47,300 nt of DNA from an uncultured Burkholderiales bacterium (GCA_903844385.1 CAIMTJ010000053.1:1-47300), one strand, 5' to 3'. Counted from the stretch's first letter, positions 17,063-26,532 are shown. Notes: a model not told the origin generated them from the letters alone. Program-made: numbers and translations.

Positions 17063-17505
17063 GTTGATTTGCACGCCATCTCCTTGGCATTCTCGCGGAT
17101 CACTTCCCCGGATTGATACTGTCAATCCCCTATCACAAGGCCAGCTTGCTGCCTGGTTTCACGCATCGGTGATGGGGATGGCCCGCCCTGGCCCCAGGCA
17201 TTCCTGCCTCGACTTGGCTGCGATATTGGCGCAAAGGTAGACGTCGGCAGCTCTAGTCAAGACGGTTCGCTAGGGTCTATCTTGAGGCCAATTTAACAGA
17301 CCAGGCCTATATCCAGCCTCAGCTTGCGTGCATAATGGTGTTCAGAGACGCTGGCTCAGGCGGATTAAAGTTCAGCGCATTCAAGGTCGATGCATGCTCT
17401 GCATCGGGTATTTGAACTTCGATGGGTTGAATTTCATTGGGCCTTGTCAGCACTTGGGGCTGGTGGGTTTCATTGCCAGCGCTTCGATTTTGTGAAGGAT
17501 CGTCA
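17063..17505 (+). other. 443-base stretch without a convincing gene
   Basis: No open frame here has a good start, ribosome site and protein-like composition. The stretch contains one clear inverted repeat (17110-17128) just after the SPOR gene. Short frames occur on both strands but none resembles a known protein. It may carry the promoter for the coiled-coil gene that follows, though I saw no strong -35/-10 pair. Confidence 0.5.
17110..17128. terminator. Inverted repeat after the SPOR gene, possible transcript end
   Basis: GGATTGA and TCAATCC pair perfectly as a 7-base stem around a 5-base loop, 48 bases after the SPOR gene stop. No T-run follows on either strand, so if it acts as a terminator it is not a classical intrinsic one. 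Confidence 0.35.
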
Positions 17506-17910
17506 GTGTCGTCTGAGACAAGCAATAAAGAGCCGAATCATTCCGGTGCTTCTCACGAGTCGCATCACTCCAAAGGAGCAACTTTTGTCGATCCTTTGGG
17601 TGCGAGTGCAATTGAAGAGAGCGCTTCGCACCACCCCGAAAGTGCTGATGAGCATTCGGTGGCCATGCTGGATGGAGCTCGAGAGTTAAACGATCAAGAT
17701 GGTGATGCATTCACATCGTCTGATCGGTCTTTGTCCACTGTCTCTGCGGGCCCATTGGACCAGGCGTTCTCTGTTGAGGATCTGGGCAATACTAAAGTTA
17801 CGCTCGACAATGCCGATCAATGGTTGGAGGAGATCAAAATCCGAATGGATAAGCTTCGTCAAGATGTGGACGAGCTCAATGCCAGACTTGATCGGTTCAA
17901 ACGCCCATAG
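17506..17910 (+). CDS. Hypothetical protein with C-terminal coiled coil
   Basis: The product (about 134 residues) is rich in Ser, His, Glu and Asp in its first 90 residues and ends in a clear helical heptad stretch (WLEEIKIRMDKLRQDVDELN). I do not recognise a family. The frame is open from 17431, and a TTG at 17437 would add 23 residues, but these look non-coding. A GTG at 17506 has GAAGGA with 6-base spacing, so I prefer it. No signal peptide or membrane segment is seen. It precedes another coiled-coil gene by 150 bases in the same direction. Confidence 0.6.
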   Translation: MSSETSNKEPNHSGASHESHHSKGATFVDPLGASAIEESASHHPESADEHSVAMLDGARELNDQDGDAFTSSDRSLSTVSAGPLDQAFSVEDLGNTKVTLDNADQWLEEIKIRMDKLRQDVDELNARLDRFKRP

Positions 17911-18060
17911 TCCAATGAGTTGATGCACACGAGTGCACACTTGTTGTTCAGGGGTGGTTTTAATTTCATGCCCCAAGAAAGCGTTCAGTCTTGGTTGAGC
18001 GTCAAGCTCAATTGAGAACATCAGAACATTTCATCACCCTTAGAAGCAAAGCAGATTCCA

Positions 18061-19089
18061 ATGAGCTCAGATAATTTCACACCCGAAGAAGCCCACGAAG
18101 AGTCTGCGGTTGCCGTGGTTGAAGATCAAGAGAACTTTGACCTCTCGCAAGTCGCAGCCGAGATCGAGGCGTTGCAGTCCAAGTCCTTGGACAGCAATGA
18201 ATTGGCCAAGCAGTTGGAGGATTTGACAGGGGTGGTATTGAATTCGGCGGAAGCCTCCACTCGATCGGCCTCGGTGGCAGCGGACGTCAGTGGCGACATG
18301 CAAAAAGTCATGCAAGCCATCGGCGAAGCTCATCAACGCAGCGTCAACCATTCCAGGATTTTGCTCGGCGCCATGCTGGTCTTTATATTGATTTCGATTG
18401 GCACCTTTTTTGCCATTTCGACCCGGATGCGACAAAACATCATCCAACTCGATTCCTTGTCCATGGCGGTGGGCAAACGGGTTGTGGACTTGGATGCAAC
18501 TCTAGGCACCTTTACCGAATCAACTCAATCCTTTAACGAACTGACGGAAAAGCTCGAGGGTTTACAGAGTTCACAAGCCAAGCTGGACAAGCGTGTTGAA
18601 GAGTTGGACAAGGTGATTACTGACGTGCCCAAGCAAGTGGGCGATCAGTCCAATAAAGCATTGACCGAAAAACTCGCCGCATTGGATAAACAAATCCAAG
18701 CCTTGGACAGCAAGCTCACTGCACTGGCAAACCGACCGCAAGCCAATGTGGCAGCAACTCAGCAGTCAATTACCCAAGAGTTTCAAAAACTTAAAAAAGA
18801 CCTGGAAGTGTCTTCTGCCAAAGCGCGGGAGGCGGCCAGTCAAGCCCAGAGCGCTGCAGCTGCCGTTGTTGTTGCCGCCAAACCCAAACCCACGCCTCCC
18901 AAGTCAGAGACCAAGGGTGAGGTGAAGCCAGAAACGAAGGGCGAAGCCAAGTCCAAAGACGGGGCGTCTGAAGTTCCTCATTCACCACCAGTGGCGGCTG
19001 CAGCACCGCCAGCAGCACCCATCGTCCAGGCCCAACCGCCCAAGGAATTGGTTTACCCTCGGCCCAATGTCAGCAAGTCCTCAGAGTAA
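18061..19089 (+). CDS. Hypothetical membrane protein with long coiled coil
   Basis: The 342-residue protein has a helical N-terminal part (about 25-100), one membrane segment near 101-120 (LLGAMLVFILISIGTFFAIS), a long coiled coil (about 130-280) with repeats such as LEGLQSSQAKLDKRVEELDK, and an Ala/Pro/Lys-rich tail. No catalytic motif is visible. Layout suggests an inner-membrane structural or scaffolding protein. It follows the SPOR and coiled-coil genes on the same strand, and its 3' end overlaps the converging glutamate-synthase-like gene by 9 bases. Function is unknown. Confidence 0.8.
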   Translation: MSSDNFTPEEAHEESAVAVVEDQENFDLSQVAAEIEALQSKSLDSNELAKQLEDLTGVVLNSAEASTRSASVAADVSGDMQKVMQAIGEAHQRSVNHSRILLGAMLVFILISIGTFFAISTRMRQNIIQLDSLSMAVGKRVVDLDATLGTFTESTQSFNELTEKLEGLQSSQAKLDKRVEELDKVITDVPKQVGDQSNKALTEKLAALDKQIQALDSKLTALANRPQANVAATQQSITQEFQKLKKDLEVSSAKAREAASQAQSAAAAVVVAAKPKPTPPKSETKGEVKPETKGEAKSKDGASEVPHSPPVAAAAPPAAPIVQAQPPKELVYPRPNVSKSSE

Positions 19090-20841
19090 CAAGCCTTCCG
19101 CGGGAGGGTCTTGAGCAGCGACATGGTTGGCGGGCAATCCCCCCTGATGGTCAGCTTTTTTACCTGAGTATTTCGATGGCTCCAAGCCCGATGTGCTTGA
19201 CTTGTACTCATGGAAGCTTTGTTCGCTGGCATGCGACCAAAACTCTTGGAAAACGCCTGGCCAGTTCTTATCCGAAGTCTTGAACCCTTTGGCGCTCAAG
19301 AGTGATCCGGGCTCAATGCTGGGAATCAAGGTGGACAAGGAGTGGGCCTGCGTTTGGTTGATGCGTCGCATAAAGTGATGGAGATCAAACTCTTTGGGGT
19401 CGTTCAAGCCGGTGGCCTCGGTGATTTCTTGCAAGGACTCCAATGTGTGGTGGTGAAAGTTCTTGACTCGTTGGGCCTTGTCAGTCACGACCAAGGCGAT
19501 TTGTCGCTTGGGGTCTTGTGTGGCGACCCCAGTGGGGCAGTTGCCCGTGTGACACGTTTGAGCCTGGATACAGCCCAAGGCAAACATGAAACCCCGCGCA
19601 CTGTTGCACCAATCCGCACCCAAGGCCAGGGTTCTGGCGATGTCAAAGGCGGAGATGATTTTGCCACTCGCTCCAACCCGAATGGTGTCCCTGAGCTTGA
19701 GGCCGACCAAGGTGTTGTGAACCAAGCGCAAGCCTTCTTGCATGGGAGTGCCCATGTGATCGGAAAACTCCAACGGCGCGGCTCCAGTGCCGCCTTCTGA
19801 GCCATCGACGACGATGAAATCAGGTTGAATGCCGGTGGTGACCATCGCCTTGGCAATGGCAAACCACTCCCAGGGGTGACCAATGCAGAGTTTGAATCCA
19901 ACCGGTTTGCCTTGGCTCAAGTCACGCAGCTCCTGGATGAACAGCATGAGCTCTATGGGGTTGGAGAACTTGGAGTGGCTTGAAGGGGAGATGCAGTCTT
20001 GCCAAACGGGCACACCTCTGGCGAGCGCAATTTCAGGCGTGACTTTGGGCCCCAAGAGCACGCCTCCGTGCCCGGGTTTGGCGCCTTGACTGAGCTTGAT
20101 TTCAATCATTTTGACTTGCTCACTTAAAGCTTGGCTGGTGAAGCGCTCGGGGCTGAAGTGTCCCTCCTCATCGCGACAACCAAAGTAGCCTGAGGCCACT
20201 TCCCAAATGATGTCGCCACCGTGTGTTTTGTGGTGCTCAGAGATGGAGCCCTCGCCTGTGTCGTGGGCAAAGCCACCCAATTTTGCACCGTGGTTGAGTG
20301 CCAAAATGGCGTTTGCACTGAGCGCTCCAAAGCTCATGGCCGAGATGTTAAAAAGGCTCATGTCATAGGGCTTGGTGCAGGTTTTGGAGCCCACTTTCAC
20401 CCGGAAATCGTGGCTTGCAATGTGCGTGGGGGACATGGAGTGGGTGATCCACTCGTAGCCTGTCGCATGAACATCGAGTTGTGAGCCAAAAGGCTTTTTA
20501 TCGGAGTCTCCTTTGGCTCGTGCATAAACCAAAGAGCGTTGGCTGCGAGAAAAAGGGGCGGCATCGGTATCGGCTTCGACGAAATACTGACGAATTTCAG
20601 GCCGAATGAACTCCAGCAAAAAGCGAAGGTGCCCAATGATGGGGTAATTCCTTAATATGGAGTGGTGTTTTTGGGTGAGGTCACGCACTCCCACTGCGGT
20701 CAAGACCAAAAAGAGGATCAGCGCCAATCCGTTTTGGGACAACACAATGAACTGCACCAAGCTCAAGCACAGGCCCGCGAGCACCAAGAAAAACACGGTG
20801 TAGCGCACGGGATAAAGGTGATTGATTCGCTCAAGGATCAT
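19081..20841 (-). CDS. FMN-binding glutamate-synthase-like protein, membrane-anchored
   Basis: The central part matches the FMN/Fe-S synthase domain of glutamate synthase: ISAMSFGALSANAILALNHG, KPGHGGVLLGPKVTPEIALA, and the 3Fe-4S cysteine pattern C-x5-C-x4-C in CIQAQTCHTGNCPTG. There is no glutaminase domain. The N-terminus carries two membrane segments (about 15-33 and 37-52), as in the stand-alone 'GltB2-like' proteins of many proteobacteria, whose physiological reaction is not settled. The 586-residue length is somewhat above the usual 500-550 because of a C-terminal tail rich in polar residues. It is the last gene of a minus-strand series. Confidence 0.92.
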   Translation of the reverse strand: MILERINHLYPVRYTVFFLVLAGLCLSLVQFIVLSQNGLALILFLVLTAVGVRDLTQKHHSILRNYPIIGHLRFLLEFIRPEIRQYFVEADTDAAPFSRSQRSLVYARAKGDSDKKPFGSQLDVHATGYEWITHSMSPTHIASHDFRVKVGSKTCTKPYDMSLFNISAMSFGALSANAILALNHGAKLGGFAHDTGEGSISEHHKTHGGDIIWEVASGYFGCRDEEGHFSPERFTSQALSEQVKMIEIKLSQGAKPGHGGVLLGPKVTPEIALARGVPVWQDCISPSSHSKFSNPIELMLFIQELRDLSQGKPVGFKLCIGHPWEWFAIAKAMVTTGIQPDFIVVDGSEGGTGAAPLEFSDHMGTPMQEGLRLVHNTLVGLKLRDTIRVGASGKIISAFDIARTLALGADWCNSARGFMFALGCIQAQTCHTGNCPTGVATQDPKRQIALVVTDKAQRVKNFHHHTLESLQEITEATGLNDPKEFDLHHFMRRINQTQAHSLSTLIPSIEPGSLLSAKGFKTSDKNWPGVFQEFWSHASEQSFHEYKSSTSGLEPSKYSGKKADHQGGLPANHVAAQDPPAEGLLL

Positions 20842-21062
20842 GGTGTGGGCTCTTATAAAATGGTGTTCAATGAACAGCTGGCAAGAAGGCGGGCGTCGTT
20901 AAAGACGGTTGCATTGAGTGTAATGCAGTCTTTGCGTAGGCTCGATGACAGCGCCAAGCGGCTGAATTGCCGTCAAGACAATTGAAGCCTGGTTTCATGG
21001 TCTATGGGTGAGTGCGGGCCCAGTCAACCCTGGAAATTGGCGCCCACTGCAGTGGGTAGCGA

Positions 21063-21641
21063 TCAAACTTTTTTGAGCTTGTCGGACAATTTGTGACGGG
21101 CCAATGAAGACACCTCCACCCGCAGTCTGGCCACCGAGAGTTGTCGGTCGGCCGTGTGCTGCACCTCGTCCAAGTGACTCAAAATCTGCACGCGCAAAGA
21201 TTGTCCCTGTTCTTCAAGGGCCTTGAGTTGAGCACGCAATTGGCGTTGCTGATCCATGCACTGGCTGAGTGAATTCACATTGGTGGCGATGGTCTTCCAA
21301 CTCTTGGAGAGTTGATCCTCCACAGGCTGCCTGAGTTGATCAAAAAGCTCTTTGATCAGGGGGTCTTCACTCGAGTGGGGTGCAGGGTTGCGTTGTGATG
21401 CCGCGGGGGCTCTGCCTGGGTCTGAGTTCAAGCGTTGGGTTTGCAAGTGGCGTTGGGGCGCTTGAAAGTCTTGATGTGCATGGGGGCCGCTGGTTTGGAC
21501 GCCCAAAGAAGAGGCACGCGCGGGCTCGATGGCATTGGCTGCGTAGGAGTCCTGAGCGCCCAAGGATTCCCAGCCCACCTCAGGGGTGTACTGTTTAAGG
21601 CCTTTGAAGGCTAGAAATTGATCTTGGTCCATGGTGAGCAT
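21063..21641 (-). CDS. Hypothetical coiled-coil protein next to the ParA-like gene
   Basis: The 192-residue product has a Gln/Pro/Ala-rich first half that looks unstructured and a helical second half (about 95-190) with coiled-coil spacing (QCMDQQRQLRAQLKALEEQG). No family is recognised. It follows the ParA-like gene on the same strand with a 74-base gap. ParA ATPases commonly work with a small adjacent partner that stimulates them through a basic N-terminus; this protein's N-terminus is acidic, so that role is not clearly supported. Confidence 0.7.
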   Translation of the reverse strand: MLTMDQDQFLAFKGLKQYTPEVGWESLGAQDSYAANAIEPARASSLGVQTSGPHAHQDFQAPQRHLQTQRLNSDPGRAPAASQRNPAPHSSEDPLIKELFDQLRQPVEDQLSKSWKTIATNVNSLSQCMDQQRQLRAQLKALEEQGQSLRVQILSHLDEVQHTADRQLSVARLRVEVSSLARHKLSDKLKKV

Positions 21642-21715
21642 TGTTCTTCAGCGTGAATCACCCTTGGGGCAATGGGATTGGTCAAAAGCAGGTTGAAATC
21701 AGATCAAGTTGTGCT

Positions 21716-22660
21716 TCACATTTTGACGGTGTTTTGTCGAGTAAAGCGCTTTAAAAAGTCGGGGATGGCCAAGGACACCACGGAGGTGGCTTCTGTCAAG
21801 TTTTCCTGGGCCTTGCGTTGGCGGTGTCGACTCAAGATGGAGTATGCCGCCGCTGGGGGGGTGGTGGCCAGCACGTTGGGCGCAATTCGCGAGGGTGTGG
21901 ACACCATCCTGTCCAATTGTCGCTCAGGGGTGGCCATGGTCTTGGAGACCAAGCGAGACTTGATGGAGTTTTGCATTTGGTCTTTGGCTTGTGAAGACAT
22001 GCGAATGTCTTTGGCAGCCACCACCGCTTGAGCAAACGACAAAAACGACTCGCCACAGGCATCGGGCAAGTCCATCAAATAGCCTTGCTCATACATGTCG
22101 CGGGCCGATTGGCTCTCCAAGATGGGAGGTGCCAGCATGAAGCTCACTGGGAAGCGCTGACGGGTAAAAATGTTGGAGTTGAGTTGCTCAGACAACACCC
22201 GTGTTGGACAAACCAACAGGGCCGGCGACTTGGTGATGGCCGAATCAAACACCCAGCGGTGACGGCTTAAAAACCCTGAGGTTGCCGCCAACTCAATCTC
22301 GGACACGGAGGTAGGGACCAAGACCATGTCAAATTCAAACATCAATTCGCCCGCGAGCGCATCCGTCCATGTCAAATCGGCCACCACAATGTCGTGGCCT
22401 TGAACGGCACGTCGCAAATGCATTCTGGCTTCAAAAACAGGTCGATTGCCGCCCATTTCAATGGGCAAGGTCAGGTGCTGGACCAAGACGCCAACATTGG
22501 GCGCTCGTCTGAGCCAATTGCTCGAAGAGCCGTGCGGGTCCCAATCGATCAGGGTGGTGCGCATGCCCAATTGGCAAGAAAGAAAGGCCGATAAATTGGC
22601 CGCAACGGTGCTTTTACCGACGCCGCCTTTTTGGCTGGTCACCAAGATTTTGAATGCCAT
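21716..22660 (-). CDS. ParA/MinD-family ATPase
   Basis: The deviant Walker A motif KGGVGKST lies at residues 11-18, followed by the switch I-type region LIDWDPHGSSSNWL (usual form DPQG) and VVADLTWTD. These are marks of ParA-type ATPases that position DNA, chemoreceptor arrays, flagella or other cargo. The C-terminal 90 residues (about 225-314) are basic and lack a known domain. There is no parB or parS nearby, so it is not the chromosome ParA. With flagellar genes 6 kb away it could place a polar structure; it does not look like FlhG, which has its own N-terminal motif. A GGAG lies before the ATG with long spacing. Confidence 0.88.
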   Translation of the reverse strand: MAFKILVTSQKGGVGKSTVAANLSAFLSCQLGMRTTLIDWDPHGSSSNWLRRAPNVGVLVQHLTLPIEMGGNRPVFEARMHLRRAVQGHDIVVADLTWTDALAGELMFEFDMVLVPTSVSEIELAATSGFLSRHRWVFDSAITKSPALLVCPTRVLSEQLNSNIFTRQRFPVSFMLAPPILESQSARDMYEQGYLMDLPDACGESFLSFAQAVVAAKDIRMSSQAKDQMQNSIKSRLVSKTMATPERQLDRMVSTPSRIAPNVLATTPPAAAYSILSRHRQRKAQENLTEATSVVSLAIPDFLKRFTRQNTVKM

Positions 22661-22953
22661 GGCTTATTTACACTCCAGGAAATTGATTGAACCCTGCGCT
22701 TTTGCACACGGTATCACCCGAGACGCTACGAAACATGAAATCAAATATCGATGCCCGGGAATGGATCGTAACGTTTTAGTTGAATAAGGCCAACTATATC
22801 GTTGTTCTTAAACAACTTATTGGAAAACATGGGGTTTTGTATCCACGCCCATCAACACAACCAAAGTTTTTCATAGGGTGAAAATCAAGAAAAATCGATT
22901 CGACACCCTTCCTATGAAGCTTGGTCGGCACAACTTGAGCAACAGCACGGTGT

Positions 22954-23361
22954 TCAGCGCGAATCGATAGAGGCGCTCCAGCGCTCATCCCAATCGTGTA
23001 GGACGTCATCCAAATCACGGCGTTGGCGCTTGGTGGGACGCCCTTGTTGGATGCTCGATGCGGGATCTTGGGTCAAGGCGTAATCGCGGGCATTTTTGGC
23101 GCGCAACTCAATGCTCTCGGCTGTTTCTTGATACAAGCCTTGGGCAATGGAGGCGGGCCCGCGCATATTGCTCAGACCGAGAACCACGACCGTTTTGAGT
23201 TGATGGCCCTGACGCATTTGAATCACGTCGCCGAGTTTGATCTCTTTGGAGGGCTTGGCCGTGGATGCGTTGACATGGACGCGGCCTTTGAGCAATTCAT
23301 CGCTGGCCAAGGTTCTGGTTTTAAAGAACCGTGCGGCCCAAAGCCATTTATCAATTCGCAT
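22954..23361 (-). CDS. hslR: S4-domain RNA-binding heat-shock protein (Hsp15 / HslR)
   Basis: The 135-residue protein begins with the S4 fold (MRIDKWLWAARFFKTRTLAS, KGRVHVNASTAKPSKEIKLG) and continues with the family's GDVIQMRQG and a basic tail (GRPTKRQRRDLDDVLHDW). Hsp15 binds 50S subunits carrying a stalled nascent chain and helps recycle them. Size and start are normal. It lies 72 bases after the second TPR gene on the same strand. Confidence 0.93.
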   Translation of the reverse strand: MRIDKWLWAARFFKTRTLASDELLKGRVHVNASTAKPSKEIKLGDVIQMRQGHQLKTVVVLGLSNMRGPASIAQGLYQETAESIELRAKNARDYALTQDPASSIQQGRPTKRQRRDLDDVLHDWDERWSASIDSR

Positions 23362-23433
23362 CGTGACGTGTAGAGGTTGAAATTGAGCAGGGAATGGTGG
23401 GCTTGAAGAACGCGTTGATAGCCACCAATTTCA

Positions 23434-25812
23434 TTATATAGATCCCTGCTTCTTCACGGGTATGGAGTCCGGGCTGAAGCCAGTGGCACGCAGCACCAGC
23501 GCCGACTCGATTTGACGAAACACACTCAACCATGGTGAGACGGTGTTGGCGTTCGTGCCGATGACGTTGGGTTCTTTTTGGGGTCGAAAAAGCCGCAGGC
23601 TCGCGTACCAAGGACTGTCGGTGCGGTCATGCAGCCAGCGCCAATCGGCACTTTGGGGAATCATCAGCCAAGTGTCTTGCCCGAGCGCTGCACTCAAATG
23701 CGCGACACTGGTGTCCACGCTCACGACCAAGTCCAATTGTTCAATGAGACCCGCGGTGTGAGAAAAATCGCTGAATGACTCGCTCCAATTGCGGATGCTG
23801 CCGTGTTCGTGCATCATGCGAGCCTCATCGTCGCTCGGGTCTTTTTGTAAGCCAAAGTAGTCGATACCCGCTGGCAAAAATGGCAGCCAGTCCTGTAATT
23901 GACAACTTCTTTTGTGGTCGTATTGGTGTTGGCTGTTGCCTCTCCAGACCAAACCAACACGCAAGCGGTTTTTCTGACCCAGAAGTTGACAAAAGTGGCT
24001 CGAGTGGGTGCTCGAAACCTTCAGGTACGGTCCAGGCTGCAATTGATCCAATCGCACAACGCCTAGCCGCCAGGGCAAGGAGAGCAGGGGCAAATGGGTG
24101 TCAAAGGGCGGTGGGCGCTCACCTGCTTGCATCCATTGGTCCACCCCGGGCAGAGATGCGAGCAAACCCATCAGTGCCGAGGGAATCTCAAACACCACAC
24201 GCGCCCCCAGGGCTTGGAGTGCAGGCACGAAGCGGCTGAACTGAATCGTGTCGCCCAAACCTTGTTCGTAGTAAATCAAGATGGTGCGGTTTTGCAGTGA
24301 GGCTTGACCATCCCACAGGGGCTCAGGATAGTGCCGCTTGACGCTGTCAAAATTACTCAACTTCCATCGCCACTCGTACAAGGGCCACCCTTGTAAGAAA
24401 TTGCCCTGGACTAAAAAAAGCAAGGCTTTGTTCCAATGTGCATCCGTGTCCTCAGGGGCCAAAGCCAAGGCGCGGTCGTAGGCGGCCAGAGCTTCTTCAA
24501 AGCGGTGCAAGTCAGTGAGCAAATTGCCCAAATTGGTCAAGGCATAACGGTTTTCAGGCTGAAGTGTGAGGGCTTGTTCATAGCACCACAGGGCTTGCTC
24601 GGTTTGGTTTTTTTGCTGCAGCGCATTGCCCAAATTGTTGTAAGGCTCGGCCAAGGCGGGATTGAGTTCAATTGCTTTTTCATAGCTCGCGATGGCCGCG
24701 TCCAAATCGTTCAACTCCTTCAAGACAATGCCTTGGTTGGTGTAGGCCTCGATGTAATCGGGTTTGAGTTCAATGGCGCGAGCGTAATTTTGCAAGGCCA
24801 AGGCATGATTTTTGAGATCATGGTGAATGATCCCCAAGCTGTAAAAACCTTCGGCATAATCGTTTTGTCGAAACACCACCTCTTGGTGGGCTTTCAGCGC
24901 CGCGTTCAAGTCACCCAGTTTTTGCAGTGCCAGCCCTTTGTTGTAGAGCGCATTGATTTCGTCGGGTGCCAGTGCCAAGGCTTGGTCAAAAGCCATGACC
25001 GCTTCAAGCCAAGACGCCAAATCCAAATGAGCCAAGCCTTTGGAAAAAAAGTAGGCACTCACTTGGTTATTCAAGGCAATGGCGGCATTGAAACTGCGCA
25101 AGGCCAGGGCGTGTTCTTGTTGCTCGTGCAGCACCAACCCGCGGTGGTAAAGAGCCACACTGTCTTGGGGGTTGAGGACGATGGCGTGATTGAAGGACTC
25201 GATGGCTCCCACCAAGTCATGGTCCTGGGTTAAAGCATTGCCCAAATTCAGGTGTGCAAGGGCAAATTCAGGATCCATTTGAAGTGCTTTTTGATAGCTG
25301 TCAATGGCTTCGCTTCTGCGCATCAATTTGATCAATACATTGCCGCGGTTGACCCAGGAATGCAGATCTTTGGGGTTGAGCGAGAGCGCGGCATCGTAGT
25401 GCGTCAGCGAGTCGAGCCATCGCCCCAAATGTTGGGTAATTTCGCCCAGTTCGAAAGCAGTCTCTGCGCTTGTGGGATCGAGACAGAACGCCTCTTGCAA
25501 GCTGCTGTGGGCCCGCTCCCACTGGCCCAAGGTTTTGAGCAGCTGACCTTGTTGTCTCAAAAGCATGGGCTCTTGAGGCTCGAGGGTCAAGGCGCGGTTC
25601 AAGTGTGCCAAGGCGTCTTGCAGGCGCTGGGTGTTGACGCACACGACACTCAGCATCACGTGGTACTTGGTCTTGTTGGGTGCCAGCGTCAAGAGCGCTT
25701 CAAACACAGCCTCGGCTTGCTGCCATTGACATTGATCGATCAATGTCAAGCCATGTTTGAATGAGCCATCCTCTGTCTTTTCGTGGCTCCAAGGTGAGTC
25801 AGGTGCAGTCAT
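23434..25812 (-). CDS. Large TPR protein with C-terminal glycosyltransferase-like domain
   Basis: Residues about 20-470 are continuous tetratricopeptide repeats (for example AYTNQGIVLKELNDLDAAIA and PYNNLGNALQQKNQTEQALW). The C-terminal domain (about 510-780) matches that of the protein at 8241-10211: YYEQGLGDTIQFSRFVPALQ, VGLVWRGNSQHQYDHKRSC, and VVSVDTSVAHLSAALGQDTW. Such TPR-GT proteins are common in Burkholderiales, and their acceptor is usually unknown. A role in protein or surface glycosylation is likely; a specific substrate is not shown. It lies between hslR and a lipoprotein gene on the minus strand. There is no signal peptide. Confidence 0.9.
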   Translation of the reverse strand: MTAPDSPWSHEKTEDGSFKHGLTLIDQCQWQQAEAVFEALLTLAPNKTKYHVMLSVVCVNTQRLQDALAHLNRALTLEPQEPMLLRQQGQLLKTLGQWERAHSSLQEAFCLDPTSAETAFELGEITQHLGRWLDSLTHYDAALSLNPKDLHSWVNRGNVLIKLMRRSEAIDSYQKALQMDPEFALAHLNLGNALTQDHDLVGAIESFNHAIVLNPQDSVALYHRGLVLHEQQEHALALRSFNAAIALNNQVSAYFFSKGLAHLDLASWLEAVMAFDQALALAPDEINALYNKGLALQKLGDLNAALKAHQEVVFRQNDYAEGFYSLGIIHHDLKNHALALQNYARAIELKPDYIEAYTNQGIVLKELNDLDAAIASYEKAIELNPALAEPYNNLGNALQQKNQTEQALWCYEQALTLQPENRYALTNLGNLLTDLHRFEEALAAYDRALALAPEDTDAHWNKALLFLVQGNFLQGWPLYEWRWKLSNFDSVKRHYPEPLWDGQASLQNRTILIYYEQGLGDTIQFSRFVPALQALGARVVFEIPSALMGLLASLPGVDQWMQAGERPPPFDTHLPLLSLPWRLGVVRLDQLQPGPYLKVSSTHSSHFCQLLGQKNRLRVGLVWRGNSQHQYDHKRSCQLQDWLPFLPAGIDYFGLQKDPSDDEARMMHEHGSIRNWSESFSDFSHTAGLIEQLDLVVSVDTSVAHLSAALGQDTWLMIPQSADWRWLHDRTDSPWYASLRLFRPQKEPNVIGTNANTVSPWLSVFRQIESALVLRATGFSPDSIPVKKQGSI

Positions 25813-25961
25813 TGTCTATCGCCATGATTCGAGGGCCAAGGTTTTGTATGGCCTTGAGTTCATCGTCATCCCGTGCACCGCGTCTGTCAACCGCAACGCC
25901 ACAGTCAAAGTTGCAGCGCTTAAAAGCGCGCGTGCAGTCCTGTGTCGTCCAATCTCACCCT

Positions 25962-26414
25962 CTAGGGCTTGGGCGCCATGACACGAGGCGTCACGGTCAG
26001 AATCGCTTTGCCAGAATTGACCACACTCGCGTCGTTGATTTGAATGGTGGCATTGCGACTCTCTTTGGTGAACACCAGCATGCTGGTTTGTCCGCGCACG
26101 GAACTGAGCAAAGTCCAGCCTTGCTTGGGGTACTGTTCTAGAAAGAATCGGTACGCAATGGCGGCGTCTTTGCCCACATCGAGCGTAATTTTTCCAACCC
26201 AAGCGTCACCAGAGCCCATGATCAGGGTTTGCTCATTGATCATTTTGGCCCCCGCGGGCAGGGTATTGGGCGCCAAGCCTTCAAACTCATTGCTGTTCAA
26301 GGCTTGCTGTGGGCTGTCGTCCAGGGAAGTTTTGGGTGTGGTGGAGCAGGCTGTGCACATCACCACCAACGACAGTCCCAAGGTGAGCGAAGAGGTGATA
26401 AGAGAGGGTTTCAT
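25962..26414 (-). CDS. Hypothetical lipoprotein
   Basis: The 150-residue precursor has a lipoprotein signal: a basic-start hydrophobic core and a Cys near residue 23 (LVVMCTACSTTPKT), with the second Cys the likely lipidated one. The mature part includes LPAGAKMINEQTLIMGSGDA and a segment on long-chain composition similar to 'DUF4810-like' small periplasmic domains, but I cannot name the family. It follows serS by 189 bases and precedes the TPR gene by 149 on the same strand. Confidence 0.78.
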   Translation of the reverse strand: MKPSLITSSLTLGLSLVVMCTACSTTPKTSLDDSPQQALNSNEFEGLAPNTLPAGAKMINEQTLIMGSGDAWVGKITLDVGKDAAIAYRFFLEQYPKQGWTLLSSVRGQTSMLVFTKESRNATIQINDASVVNSGKAILTVTPRVMAPKP

Positions 26415-26532
26415 GCGTTGAATGGGGTGTTAAAAAATGAAGCCTGTTGGAGGATATTTCCATGTTCAGGGCGATGGACACAGTATAGGGGATTTGGCTC
26501 GACCCCCCTCATGCTGACTTCAAGTGCCAGCG

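Noticed and set aside
17319-17525. 68-codon minus-strand frame in the gap before the coiled-coil gene
   Set aside because: It starts from TTG, overlaps the preferred start of the + strand gene and lacks any recognised feature.
24094-25233. Long + strand frames opposite the TPR gene
   Set aside because: They are antisense frames opened by the repeated TPR codons; the TPR repeats on the minus strand are clear.
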